The notes below the pieces were generated by a model. That model was not told the DNA's origin. It worked only from the letters and a program-made list of their open reading frames with translations, and ran no database searches. From Larix kaempferi (Eukaryota; Streptophyta; Pinopsida; Pinales; Pinaceae), in assembly GCA_027924585.1 (NCBI GenBank), contig BSBM01000606.1, forward strand, positions 9,677,501-9,741,500: a DNA stretch of 64,000 nucleotides. Reading direction: 5' to 3'. Position numbers and translations under genes: made by a program. Below, piece after piece: positions 46,432 through 58,929 of the stretch. Position 1 is the first letter of the stretch; every line of letters starts with the position of its first letter.

Positions 46432-46443
46432 TGGTATCAGAGC
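46432..46443 (+). promoter_or_regulatory. Primer-binding site (initiator tRNA-Met) of the chromovirus
   Basis: TGGTATCAGAGC, one base after the 5' LTR. Confidence 0.92.
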
Positions 46444-47075
46444 CTCTTGGCTCTCGGCACCAGCCCACCACCCTCCATCCTTCCTACACGCCTTCCTTCT
46501 GCACGCGTCCCCTCTATTCCCTTCTCCCTCTCGGCTCCACCTTCGTTCCCTTACCACTCCAACCCCGTCATCCTTCAAGTCGTGCAACTGCTCATCCAGC
46601 CCAGCCTGCACATCCACCTTCCACCTCCACCTCTTCCTGTCTGCCTCCACTGCGCTCTGCTCCATCACTCTACCTCCCCAATGTCACTTCTCTCTCCCTT
46701 GCGCACCTCTGCTCCACGCTCCTGCCATTCCCTTCGCCATCCCCTCCACTGCACACACCCCCCTCTATCGTTTTCCCCGCTCCATCGCTGTCCTCCACTG
46801 TGCCTCCGCCATCTGTTGCACCATCCACCTCACACTCATCCTCGCGCCTCCCTCCTCCTACTCTCCCCATCGCTGCTCCACTCCATCCTCGCTTCCATCC
46901 ACCCGCATTTCTACCCTTCCGCCGCTCCGCCTCCCCAATGCCGCCTCCATCATTCCACAGTCGGCTGTTTAATTTTTTTAATATTAGTAATATTTATTCA
47001 TATTATTATTAATTAAAGAAAAAACTATATTATAATAATAATTATTATTATAATTAGTTAAAAAAAAATATCATC
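46444..47075 (+). other. Pyrimidine-rich leader of the chromovirus
   Basis: Strongly C/T-rich to 46970, then AT-rich to the Gag start. All three plus frames are open over long distances only because of low-complexity Pro/Ser/His codons, so I reject them as genes. Confidence 0.65.
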
Positions 47076-50000
47076 GTGGCGGGCTGGTTTCGTACAACAA
47101 ATAAAAATAAATCCACGTTCAGCACCGAGAAGATTCCACCAATCACTAGATCAATGAGTGAATTAAACGCCCGATTCGATTCAATCAATGAGAAGATTAA
47201 CAAGAACTATGAGGAACTCCAGGCAAAGATCAAACAAACTGGTGACAATTTGGCAGCTACTTGGACACAAATCACGTCACGAATAGAGAACACCGTTCTC
47301 ACTCTACAAGACGACCAAAAGAAAAATCAGGCAGTTTTAAATTCCATCTTGGACATATTACAATTACCAAAATATTTGCATCCAAACTCTCCTAGAACAC
47401 TGGATCAGTCGGATCCTTTCAACATGTCGTCATCATACTCATATACACAAGGACGCCAAATACGCGTGAAAGTTGAGCTACCCAAATACGATGGGGACGA
47501 ACGACAGTGTATAGCATGGATTAACAAAGCCGAGGAATGCTTAGACATCCACAATATCCATTACGAAGAGGAGAAAGTTAAATATATCTCCATGCATCTA
47601 TAAGGCAACGCTTACAACTGGTACTTATGGTGGAAGAAAACTGCAACAATCTGTTCTCACAACTAGGTTAGTTTCAAGAAGGAACTCATTAAAATATTCC
47701 AAGGCGTTGAAGAAAAAGACTTCTTTGCCGAAATCACAAGGTTACAATAGAAAAGCAGGTGTCGAAGAGTACACCTACGAGTGGGAAGTGTTGTCGACTC
47801 GAGTGCCAGAGTTAACCGATGACCAACGATTACAGACCTACATACACGGTCTTAAACAACACATCTGTGATGAACTAGAGTTACATAACATCTCAACCAT
47901 GGAGGAAGCCTGACTTAAAGCCAAGATCATTGAAAGCAAATTCAAGAAACCTGTTCATACAAATTTCGATAAGGACAACTACAAAAGGAAGCCCTTCCAA
48001 TCAACATACACAGGAAATCCAAGATATACACCACCACAACTCAGGGAAGGAACAGAGCCCAGTTTAGAGGCCCAAAGAATAAGGGAAGGGAAATGCAATT
48101 TTTTTGGAGACAAATGGGATCCTAAGCACAAATGCTCACAAAAGAAATTGTATGCCTGTGAAGTAGAAGAAGTAGAGTTGGAATTTGAGGAACCAATTGA
48201 GAATGATACGAATAGTCAACCATACTACCAAACAGAAATTGAGGATGACACCCCAAAAATATCATTAGCCCCTATTACTGGAATCTCCCAACCACAAACA
48301 TTGAAGATTAAAGGACATATAAAAAAGAATAGCGTCACAGTTCTTATCGACAGTGGAAGCACCCATAACTTCGTTAATGTCAACCTTGCTAAAGTATTTA
48401 ACCTATTTATCTTTCCAGTACCTAACATGAAGGTTATGGTAGTAGATGGCAAGAAGATTGACAACGTGGGAAAAAGGCACAAGGTCAAGTTACAATTGCA
48501 AGAGTACAACTTAGAATCAGATTTCTTTGCGGTACCGCTGGGAGGAGTTGATGTAGTATTTGGACTACAATGGTTACAAACCTTGGGTACATACTCTGCA
48601 AATCACCAAGAGCATTTTATTGAATTTCATTCGTTCGGGAAGACATACAAGTTATACGGGTTCCAACCACCTCCGACACAGTTAGTTATGTCACATCAGA
48701 TGGAAAAGCTACTTCGGAAAGGCACACCAGCATACATACTTCAATGTCAAGAAATGGAGCTTCTAACATATGAAGGAGATATGTACAAACAACCAGAGAT
48801 ACAAGATCTAATTCAAAAACATCACAAGGTGTTCCAAGAGCTTCCGATGGAGCTCCCACCAAACAAGAATATTGAACACATAATTGAGATTGAACCAGGG
48901 TCAAAACCTATCAATAACAAACCATACAGATATCCACATCACCATAAAATAGAGATCGAAAGGGTAAATCAAGATCTTCTAAACTGTGGTGTCATTTCAA
49001 AAAGCAGAAGCCCGTATGCAGCCCCAGTAGTGTTAGTACGAAAGAAGGATGGTTCATTTAGATTATGCATAGATTATAGAGGAATGAACAAGATAACTAT
49101 CAAAAATAAATTTCTGATTCCATTCATTGATGAGATGCTGGATGAACTTCATGGGGCCAAGTATTTCTCAAAATTGGATCTCCGATCTGGCTATTATCAA
49201 ATCAAAGTTTGAGTGGAAGACATAGCAAAAACTTCTTTTTGCACTCATGAAGGCCATTATGAGTTCAAAGTAATGCCCTTCGATTTGACTAACACTCCTA
49301 CTACGTTTAAGCCGCAATGAACGAATTGTTCCAACCATTTTTAAGAAAATTTGTACTAGTATTTTTTGATGACATCCTCATATATAACAGAACATGGAAG
49401 GAACATGTGGAACACTTAAGTCAAGTACTTACCATTTTGGAAGAAAACCAATTCTATGCAAAAAGGTCTAAGTGCACCTTTGGAAAAGACGAAGTGGATT
49501 ACCTGGGCAATAAGATATCGAAGGAAGGAGTTAAAGTCGATCCAAGTAAAATCAAGGAAATCATGGAATGGCCCAAACCCAATAAAATATCAAAACTAAG
49601 GGGATTCCTAGGCCTAACAGGATACTATCAAAGATTTGTAAAAAATTACGCCCATAAAACCTCCCCTCTCACAAATTTATTGAAGAAGAATTCCTTCCAA
49701 TGGAATAGTGAAGCGGAAAAATGTTCTGAAACATTAAAATGCATGATGTCTTCAACACCTGTATTAGCCACGCTTGACTTCACAAAACCTTTTGTAGTCG
49801 AATGTGACGCCTCAGGTTTCGGACTAGGAGCAGTTTTGATGCAAGAAGGTCATCCAATAGCATTCGAAAGTATAAAGCTCAATAAGAGAGAAAGTTTGAG
49901 GTCCACTTACGATAAAGAGATGCTGGCCATTATACATGCCTTAACAAAATGGTGACAGTACCTTCTAGGGAGAAAAATATTGATAAGAACAGACCATAAC

Positions 50001-51607
50001 AGTCTTCAATATCTCCTTCAACAAAATACATTGTCAATTGAACAACAGAAGTGGATAGAAAAAATCGCTACTTTTGATCTGGAGATATTACATAAAAAAG
50101 GGAAAGACAATATAGTCGTTGATGCTCTATCCAGGAAGGATGAAGCCCAGACATATGCAATTTCAATCGATATTCCGGAGTAGTTGGACGAAATACGAAA
50201 AGAATACGCTAAAGACCCAAACACTTGTGCCTTAATTGAAGATCCGAATAGAGGTCAAAAATTCGAGTGGCGAAACAACATCTTGTGGTACAAAGGAAGG
50301 ATTTATTTAAAACCAACATCAAGGTTTAAAACTAAGGTGATGATAGAAGCTCATGATTCACCCACTGCAGGACATGTAGGTTTTTTCAAGACATATTACA
50401 ATGCCATACAATTGTTCTATTGGAAAGGAATGCATAAAGACATTCAAAAATATGTAGCCGAATGTGACACATTTCAAAGCAATAAAAGCGAAAACGTCAT
50501 GACTCCAGGGATACTCCACCCACTAAACATTCCGAAGAAAAAGTGGGAGGAAATATCTATGGATTTTATTGAAGGGTTACCCCTATCTGATAGTAAGGAC
50601 AAAATATTCGTGGTAGTGGACCGATTAACGAAATATGCACATTTTATGGGTATCAAGAAAACTGACTCCGCTAAACAGATCGCTGAAGTATTTTGTAAAA
50701 ATATTTACAAATTACATGGATTCCCAAGAATTATCGTTACCGACATAGATGCCAAATTCACAAGCAATTTTTGGAAGGAATTCTGCAAACAAATTGGGAT
50801 CACTCTTAACATGAGTTCAGCTTATCATCCACAGACAAATGGGCAAAAAGAAGTTGTCAACAAATGTCTGGAAGCATATCTCGTAGTTTTGTCACTAACA
50901 AATAGAACAAATGGTTACAATGGTTACACCTTGCAGAATGGTGGTATAACACTACCTATCACATGTCAGCTAAGATGACACCCTTTCAAGCATTGCATAG
51001 TTATGAGCCGCCCAAATGGAAGGAATTCGTTCAAGGTAATGCAAAAGTACCCACAGTGAAAAGTCAACTTGAAGAAAATCAGCTAGTAATGCAAGTACTG
51101 AAGGATAATTTATCTATGGCACAAAATTGTATGAAGCAGCGAGCAAATCAACATAGAACAGAAAGAGAGTTTGAAATAGCAGATTGGGTGTTTGTAAGGC
51201 TTCAACCATACAAACAATTGTCGCTAAAGCAACAAGGAAAAAACAAATTGGCACACAATTTTTATGGACCCTATCAAATTGTCAGAAAGATTAGCCCGGT
51301 AGCATACGAATTGAAGTTACCTGATTCGAGTCGAATTCACAACATCTTCCATGTTTCAAATTTAAAAAAATTGTTGGGTCAACATCAATCAGTTCAAACA
51401 ACACTTCCTACTCTGGACGAAGAAGGGAAACTTATCTTAGAACCAGAAGCTATCATCAACATTAGAGAACGGAGATTATGCACTAGAATGATCAAGGAAT
51501 ACCTCATTAAATGGAAGAATTGCCCAGAAGAAGACACGTCATGGGAAACCGAGAAATTCGTTCAGCAATATCTGTCATTACCCTGCTTTGAGGACAAAGC
51601 ATTTTAA
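47076..51607 (+). pseudogene. Chromovirus gag-pol, multiply interrupted
   Basis: Gag from 47076, with 'ELPKYDGDERQCIAWINKAEE' split near 47480 and a knuckle '[14 protein letters not shown]' near 48090 that lacks one Cys. Protease '[12 protein letters not shown]' near 48345. RT '[19 protein letters not shown]' near 49015 and catalytic 'FFDDIL' near 49365. RNase H 'VECDASGFGLGAVL' near 49800. Integrase HHCC region near 50350, with 'CDTF' where a second Cys is expected, then the core near 50560-50860. Chromodomain near 51440-51570 ('EYLIKWKNCPEEDTSWE'). Stops or shifts at 47601, about 47730, 47911, 49210, 49318, 49953, 50181 and about 50960. Several stops fit C-to-T or G-to-A changes in CGA or TGG codons. 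Confidence 0.92.
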
Positions 51608-51622
51608 AAAAGAAGAAGGCAA

Positions 51623-51829
51623 TGTTACAAATTCTAATTTTAAAATATTAAGCTAGGTTTAATTTTAGGAAATTAATGTAATTAAACTAAGAGGTGACTT
51701 GAAAAGTCACCTCTCTTCCCCATTTAGGGTATAAATTACCCGGGGCACATTTGTTGTGATCATCTTCTACATTATCAAATATACATTTTACATTACGTTC
51801 TCTGCTTTTCACGCATTCTTCTCTCTTCA
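51623..51829 (+). repeat. 3' LTR of the chromovirus
   Basis: 207 bp, the same hairpin and TATA box as the 5' LTR, followed by the CAAAT duplication. Confidence 0.93.
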
Positions 51830-51869
51830 CAAATGCAAAATATTGCCAATTAAATGAAAGAACTTTTGA

Positions 51870-52625
51870 TAATATAATTGTAGAAAATCAAATCCAGCAG
51901 CAATAATTATTAACTTAGAGCCATGGGAAACATAGCTTCATGCAGCACAATATTTCAAAAACATAAGCAACACTAAGCTTAGGTAGGCTTAGGTAGACTT
52001 TTTTTAGTGGGAGTGTTTCTCAGCTTGGTAAAACTTTGTCCGAGAGCATGAGAAAATTTAATGTTTTCCATCTACATTTTTTTGCACTAGGATTGATTAG
52101 CAATAAAAGTTCATTCATTTGGAAGCTGTCAGAGGCAATTTTAAGCATGAGAATATCAGGATCATGGATTACATAATTCAAAAGATCATGATTACATAAT
52201 TCAACAAACAAAAAACACTCGTTCAATTCAGATTTCATTGCTAACCACTACATCTTTTCATATCTGCAGTCCCAAGAATTGGAATATGTCACCTAAAGGC
52301 CAGTTGTGAGAATACACCAGATAAGATGCAAGTTCAAATCCTAACAAGCATTTGCAGTGAAAGATTATCTTGAGTCTTGAGTCTTGATCCAAATTGAATA
52401 TTATGTGACATGTAGAAATATAAGTTGTACTATATTATATTTGATAGAATAAGAAGCTAGTCATCTTTACACCCGTAGCACTACAATCAAAACACATTTT
52501 GCAATTGATTCATTCATTCTTTGGGGTGTAGATGAGAACATAAAAAAAAAAACACTCACAAAGTGAGACAGGACTAGGATTTCCACCCATACCTAGGTGA
52601 TATACACTACTCCCCTCCTGAATCT
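51870..52625. repeat. Right copy of the duplicated segment
   Basis: Direct-orientation homologue of 45350-46160. It contains an extra duplicated ATCATGATTACATAATTCAA near 52180 and a short GAGTCTTGA duplication near 52375. Confidence 0.8.
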
Positions 52626-53566
52626 AATAGGATTAACAGGACAAGGTGATAAATGACTATGATTGCCACATATACCTAGGTGATTACCCAGTATTTGCAC
52701 CTGGCCTCACTTGGGGTATTTTGAATCTGTGTCTTTGCATTAATACAAGCCCAATCACCTCGCTGCTTGCTTTCTAGTCCACACAGTTGTGGGATAAAAT
52801 AAATTGTTCACTTTTATACAAGGGGATAGAGAAGACAATTTTGAGCATTGCTTCTAAGGATTAGAGCTTAACATTTTATTAGTTTCAACTTTTCAAGCAA
52901 TTTTCTTGTTGATTGTAAACATACTTGCATTTTAGTGGATAAATTTTAATTGTTTAATGAAGAAAAGTGGGTGTCATGGGGCATTAACTCTTGATTTCCT
53001 TGCATGATATGATGATCCGTTATTGGAGGAGCAACTACTGAGTTTTTATTATAAATGCAGGGCTTGTCACTAACAACAAAAATGGACCTCAAGCATAGTG
53101 GGAAATCATGTTTACTATATTTTGGATACCGACAAATGTTGGCGTCAGGATTTATGCTCTTCCTTTTCCATTCCAGAATCCACCATAATCATTCTTGTGA
53201 TTTTCCTATGGGAGGCCATTGCAAAGCATCGACAATCCATTTCCAAGGTCTGGGCTCTTTGTCCAACATAGAATGCCCCTTTAGAAAATTTGGCTCAGCT
53301 ATCAATTCACCAAGGTTTTGATGTTCAAGGCCCCATTTCCTATGCTAGGATGTCTTCTCCAAGGGCATTGGACACCATCATCAAGACCTGAACATTCATT
53401 CTGTTATTAGGATTTGAATTTCTTTGTATTTGTTATCATTTTATTTGCAAATAAATTTAATCCATGCATATAAGATCAGTCTTCTTAGATTTCACCTTAT
53501 TTCCGTGTATAAAGAATCAAGATACATTATGTGTGACTAACTTGATCCATTCTTTGTACATATTGC
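52626..53566. other. Intergenic or intron-like DNA
   Basis: 53055-53321 is open in one frame but resembles no family. If the ALE2-like gene once ran through here this could be intron. Confidence 0.3.
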
Positions 53567-53934
53567 GGTTCAATAGCTTGCACTCAACCACTGACTTCTA
53601 CTCCTCCTGGTGCAACCTGTGGCTGTGTATATCCAATGCAAGTGGAGCTTGAGCTTGGGGTGGCACTTTATGCTTTTTTCCCATTGGTTTCCGTGTTGGT
53701 TGCATAGATAGTAGCAGGAAATTTCTTGAAACAAAGCCAAGTAAGGATAATGGGAGCAAATGCAGATGCCCAAGATCAGGAAAAGACAATTGTGATTCTT
53801 GATTTGGTACCACTAGGGGAAAAAATTGACAGTACAACTGCATTCTTGATTTTTGAGAGATTTTGGCAAAAGAAGGTTATCATTAACATGACCCTTTTTG
53901 GTGACTATTGGGTAATCTTTGTTTCTTACCTAGG
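53567..53934 (+). pseudogene. Exon of an ALE2-like receptor kinase ectodomain
   Basis: The frame reads 'STPPGATCGCVYPMQVELEL', then 'LYAFFPLVSVLVA', stop, 'IVAGNFLKQSQVRIMGANA', 'KTIVILDLVPLGEK' and 'FERFWQKKVIINMTLFGDYW'. It ends at TAG followed by GTATGT, a good donor. This matches the Cys-containing extracellular region of ALE2-type receptor-like serine/threonine kinases of plants, which act in epidermal development. The in-frame TAG at about 53704-53706 replaces a Glu codon (GAG to TAG). No kinase exons are visible, so this is a fragment or pseudogene. Confidence 0.82.
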
Positions 53935-54020
53935 TATGTGACCCTTTTCCAGAATTTGGCAAGATGGTGTTAACTGTTGGAAATTTTATTCTCATATAAA
54001 TCCATAAGGAATTCTATTTA

Positions 54021-54091
54021 AGGGTGCTATCTCAATGGTAGAGCACCTGCCTTATAGGCAGGAAGTTGGTGGTTCAATTCCTCTGTTCCCT
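54021..54091 (+). tRNA. tRNA-like sequence, probably a pseudogene
   Basis: A 71-base cloverleaf can be drawn: acceptor AGGGTGC/GTTCCCT (one mismatch, one wobble), D-arm TCTC..GAGC (one mismatch), anticodon stem CCTGC/GCAGG with loop CTTATAG (anticodon UAU if real), and T-arm GGTGG-TTCAATT-CCTCT (one mismatch). The body resembles bacterial or organellar-type tRNAs, so organelle-derived DNA is possible. The mismatches argue against function. Confidence 0.45.
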
Positions 54092-54107
54092 ATATATATT
54101 CTGAAAC

Positions 54108-54557
54108 CACTAAAAAGAGATAAATGACTAAAAAAATGACCAAAATTTGCATATAAACGACCACCAGTACAACATGCCAAGATAAGTGACCAAAAAATGA
54201 CCAAAATATGCATATAAATGACCACTTTTGAGTTGGCGATCGCTGGTAGCAAATTAGTGGTCATTTATCATGTGACAAAAAATTTGGTCATTAACTGTGA
54301 CAATTAATGACCAAATATATGACCAAATTAATGACCAAACATACGACCAAATATATGACCAAATTAATGACCAAACATACGACCAAATATATGACCACAA
54401 GATAAGCTATAAATGACCAAGCTAAATATAACCACATTTTTTGTCGCGTGATAAATTACTGCTAATTTGCTACCAATGGTCACCAACTCAAAAGTGGTCA
54501 TTTATATTTGGATTTTTGTCGTTTTTTTGGTCATTTATCTCTCATTTTGTACTGGTG
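54108..54557. mobile_element. CACTA-like MITE, 450 bp
   Basis: Left end CACTAAAAAGAGATAAATGAC. Right end, on the minus strand, CACCAGTACAAAATGAGAGA then TAAATGACC. The interior has more than 20 AATGACCAAA-like motifs in both orientations and a tandem block ATGACCAAATTAATGACC (about 54300-54400). The terminus and motif match 33114-33373. No coding capacity. A matching 3-bp duplication is not evident (AAC and TAA). Confidence 0.7.
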
Positions 54558-55689
54558 TAATGACATATGGGTGAGACAATTAGTGTGGGAATTGATGAGA
54601 TTGGGCTTGCACTACTTTGCCACAAAATTTTATTAATTAGAAACTCTGGATGGAACAAGTGCGGTTGGGGAGTTTCCACGTATAATGTAAGAGAGAGGTT
54701 GTTGTGGACAACTTGGGTAGAAAATAGGGGAATCTTGTTTTCACCTTAAATGCAAGGGAAGGAAGACTATTGATTCTTCATTATAGTTGTGACAGAGGAC
54801 AAACTCAAAGCCCAAATTTTGTAATAAAATTGGGTTTTATAATTCCCTAAGATATTGGATAAGAAAAGAAAGATGATTTTGTGTTTCTATGGTATTCAAA
54901 CCTAATTGCAAAATTGTGGGTATGAATTTATATGTTTTAATTCCATTGCATTTTCTCATGGTTTTTTTATTGATATAAGTTGCCTACAAATTATATGTGA
55001 ATTGTTTTTGCATATCTCGGACAATAGGCCAAGATCTGCATCAAGTGATTATATAACATGTAGAATCCCGAGGGAATGGGAAAATTCTAGTGAAAGAGTG
55101 GAGTTTGGTAGAAATGTTATAATGAGAAGAGGGGGAATTACGTGAGACAACAAGTATAGTGAATGAGGAGAACTAAAGATGTCTCCAACAAGGGTGTGAT
55201 GCTAGTTAGAGTTATCTAGGCAAGTGATGAAGCACACTTCCATTTGTAGGATTGTGTATATGTTATACCTGAAGAGGTACAACTCCAATATTGAATAAAA
55301 TTGGGTAGAAGTTGTTAAGAATGGGGCATAAAAGAAGACAAAACGGTTGGAAGAAAATAAATTACACCAATGTTGCTGAAGATGACGAAGAGGATTGAAG
55401 CCATATAATTTTCTAAGCAAAAAAAGACTGCAAAAGGGCACATATAGTGAAGATGAGAGTGAATTGGAAGATGTGGAGAGCATTGAGAAACACCAAATGT
55501 AGATGGAGGTGCTTTATCTTTTAGAAGTGTAGATCGAGAAAGGTTGATGGAGTTAGTATAAAGCATGAAAAAAAATTAACTACTTTCAGTTCAAGATAAG
55601 TGGAAAGTTAATATTGCATATGGAATATTGAGAATATATGTATTTTGTGGTGGGAGCAATTGAAGATGGACATAAGATGGAAAAGAAAA
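54558..55689. other. Intergenic DNA
   Basis: No recognised gene; open frames are short and unlike known proteins. Confidence 0.3.
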
Positions 55690-56345
55690 GATAATATCTA
55701 ATGATGGGGAAATATGGTCACCTAGTTAAGAGGTACACTTGTAACTTTCAAGGCAAATCCAATTTGTAAGCCATACTCCCAATCCTCTACAACACCGTAT
55801 AGGGACTATAGTACTTGGGTGCTAAGTTATTGTCCTTTTGTTTCTTAAGGGACATTTGTATGTATGGCTGTAGCCTCAAAATACCCAATCCCCCACTTCA
55901 AATTTTCTATCAATAAGATGTTGATCTAAAATTTGTTTCATCCTAGTTTGTGATACAACCAAGTTTTCTTTCAACAGTTGGAGAACCATTTTTGGGTGCT
56001 CTATGTGATCCACTACTACTTGAGCCTTAGATTTTACTTTCAAGACAATGTGATGGATGGAGAATGATATCCATGAACATCCATCAATGGGGAATTCTTA
56101 TATGAAGTATGGGAGGGAGTTTTGTTCCACCATTCTTCAAAAGGAACCCACACGACCCATTGTTTCTTTTATGAGATGCAAATAAAAGAAGATAATTTTC
56201 TAGACATTTATTCACTATCTCAATTTTCCCATCAGATTTGAGATGGTAAGAGAATCTATGAGCCATTTGAATAGCCTAATGAGAAAACGTTTCCATCCAA
56301 AAATTACCAAAGAAAATTGGATCTCAACCACTCACAATAATATTG
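55690..56345 (-). pseudogene. Gypsy integrase remnant
   Basis: On the minus strand: 'KLHGIPNIIVSGWDPIFFGN' near 56330, 'MAHRFSYHLKSDGK' and 'IVNKCLENYLLLFA' near 56220, 'KENLVVSQTRMKQ' near 55960 and 'KFEVGDWVF' near 55910. These are the integrase core and C-terminal part of a gypsy chromovirus. The 'SDRD' catalytic region reads 'SGWD'. Several stops. It is a different copy from 46224-51829. Confidence 0.78.
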
Positions 56346-58139
56346 GGGATTCCATGTAGCTTCTAAACAGTTTCCATGAATGAGAGAAACACTTGGAATC
56401 ATAATTCCAACAAGAAGTACTTGGATGCATGTCAGAAGGACCAATGTTTCCTTCATGCACTTGTTGGGAAAACCTTCTTGGGCACACTTGTGCATAGGAA
56501 ATAGAACAACATTCATCCAACCAAAGAGAAATAACATAACATTGGTAAGAACTTGGATGCATGAAAGGATTGTTAACTTGAAATTTGCATAACTTCACGT
56601 TGTATGAATGTTATTATATTTTCTGCTTGGGAAGCTACATAGAAGCAAAAGGATTCCATGTATCTTCTAAACTAATTTCGTGAATGAAAGAAGCACTTGA
56701 TCTCATAACGTAGGAAATAAACACTTCCATGCATGTCAAAAGAACATGTGTTTCCTTCATGCACTTGTTGGGCACACTTGGGAATAAAAAATATAAAAAA
56801 ATTCATCCATCCATGTTAGTTTAGAAGCTACATGGAAAAAAATGGATTCTATGTAGCTTCTAAACTATTTCCATGAATGCAAGAAGCACTTGGACACACA
56901 TTGGAAGGATAGATGTTACCTTCATGCACTTGTTGCATAGGAAATATAACAACATTCATCCAACCAAAGAGAAATAATGTGGCGCCGACGAGAAGCACTT
57001 GGATGCAAGAAAGGTATGTTAACTTGAAATTTGCATAAATTATGGTTCGACGCATGATTATGCTAATGCATGGGTTTTTCATAGTAGGGTGAATTTGGAC
57101 TTGCTAGGTTAAAAGAAAGAAGTGAACATGACCTAAAGGAGGGAAGCTTGGAGTAGCTTTATGGGTTCGATTGCTAGTTTTGGGCAAGAAGTTCCTTTGT
57201 AATTGTAGTCTTTAAAAAGAGATATAAGCAGTTTTCCTAGATCCTTTATTGCACATTTTAACATAATTCATCTAATAACGTTTAAGGCAGCTTCGTTGGA
57301 TGTCGATTACACATGTTCTGTATGTTCTCTTTGATTGGATGAATGTTGTTATATTTTCTATAGTGTACGCAAAATTTTTTCTTCGGAGCACTTTAACACA
57401 ACATTGGTGAGAAGCACTTAGACACACGCTAGAAGAATGGATGTCACCTTTGTGCAGTTGTTGGGTGCACTTGGGCATAACTTGCTAGAGGCACTTACAA
57501 CGAATATGGATGTAGATGTGATGGGCACACTTGCTATGGACAAGGATGTGATGGATTCCTAGGTGCTTAGCATATTTGCGATGGGTGCAACTATGAAGCA
57601 TACTTGTGACAAATGTGGATGACATGAGCACACATATGGGCACTTGTATGTTGGGCAAACTTATGATTGATATCATGTGTTATAGTGGCAATGATGCCAT
57701 TGGAGGTAGATGTCAATAGAGAAGTGATGTATGCATAGTTGAGTTGCATGTGGATGTTTGGGTCCACTTAGACTTAGAGGGATTGCAAGAGATTGGAAAG
57801 ACTCATATATAAAGTGGACGTCTCAAAGTGACTAAGGAATTCAAGGAAATTCATTTAAGAAAGTGAAGTGATTCACGCATGTCCAAAGTGGGCTCCAAGA
57901 TTGTGCTAAGTTATAGTTTTTCATAGTAAGGAAAATTTGGATCGTCTTGGAGAAAAGTGAAGAATTTTTATTTATTGGATGAATGTTATTATATTTCATG
58001 AAGTCTGCCTAAATTTGTTTCTTCGAAATTAGGGATTTTTCCATGTAGCTTCTAAACAATTTCCATGAATGAGAGAAACACTTGGAATCATAATTCCAAC
58101 AAGAAGTACTTGGATGCATGTCGAAAGGACCATTGTTTC
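56346..58139. repeat. Degenerate 200-bp-scale repeats
   Basis: Segments starting GATTCCATGTAGCTTCTAAAC recur near 56345, 56653, 56845 and 58030. Each is followed by CATGAATG, AAGCACTTGGA and CTTCATGCACTTGTTGG blocks. The last copy (58025-58135) is closest to the first. It stops where a TG-starting LTR-like sequence begins at 58140. Confidence 0.65.
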
Positions 58140-58929
58140 TGTAACATTCCCATCTCGGGTAAAATTACTATTTACCCAATTTTGTCTATTTACATGACTT
58201 AAAACCTAAACTAGGTCCTGCAATGCAACCGAGAGTGGAAAAAGGGCATGGTGAACCACAAAGGGGAGAGTTTTAAAGGTGTTAAAGTCACGGGTTCTTT
58301 GGCTTGGATTATCTTTTGAACATGATTTAAGTTAATTTATTTATGATATATTTGTATATACAGATATACCTAAAAGAACATCACTTTTAGTTGGATTTTT
58401 AATTAAATCTTGATAACTATTTCCTATCTAAATGCATATGTATATGTATTACCAAATATATATATATATATATATACATAAGAATATATAAATATATAAA
58501 AGTGCATAATTTTACTATATATATTTTGTATATATATATGTTCGTTTATATGATATAAAGAATTGAGTATCTTTTATGGTTAGGTTTAAGTTATATATAT
58601 ATATGTTTATTCTAATTAGTGCCCTTCTAACTATCCTCACGAAGATATTTAGAGGGGAGGGTTTTTTTGTATGATATTGAAAAAAGATGGGATTCCATGC
58701 TTGAATGGGGGGTGTGGATTTATGGAGAGAGCATAGTGAGAAAGAGGGACATCGGGTAATTTGCATCTCGGTATCTGAGTGTGATGGCGTTAGAGAGGGA
58801 TGGATGGAAAAGCTCATCCCAACCAAGATGGGAGTGATCTCAGGTTCATGAGCTCTCCATTTTACATCTGTGTGAAATCTAAGCTAAGCTCTTATTTTCC
58901 TGGGTTCTGTCAGTATATATGTTGTGGAT

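Larger units (their letters stand above)
46224..51829 (+). mobile_element. Ty3/gypsy chromovirus, 5.6 kb
   Basis: LTRs of 207 bp each (46224-46430 and 51623-51829) start TGTTACAAAT and end CTCTTCA, with about 10 differences. CAAAT duplications lie at 46219-46223 and 51830-51834. PBS at 46432, purine tract AAAAAAGAAGAAGG before the 3' LTR. The order Gag, protease, RT, RNase H, integrase, chromodomain identifies a chromovirus. Short LTRs and small size suggest a Reina-like lineage, which is inference. Many stops make it inactive. Confidence 0.94.

Noticed and set aside
46375-47016. Overlapping 186-213-codon frames
   Set aside because: Same low-complexity leader effect in the chromovirus, with all three frames open together.
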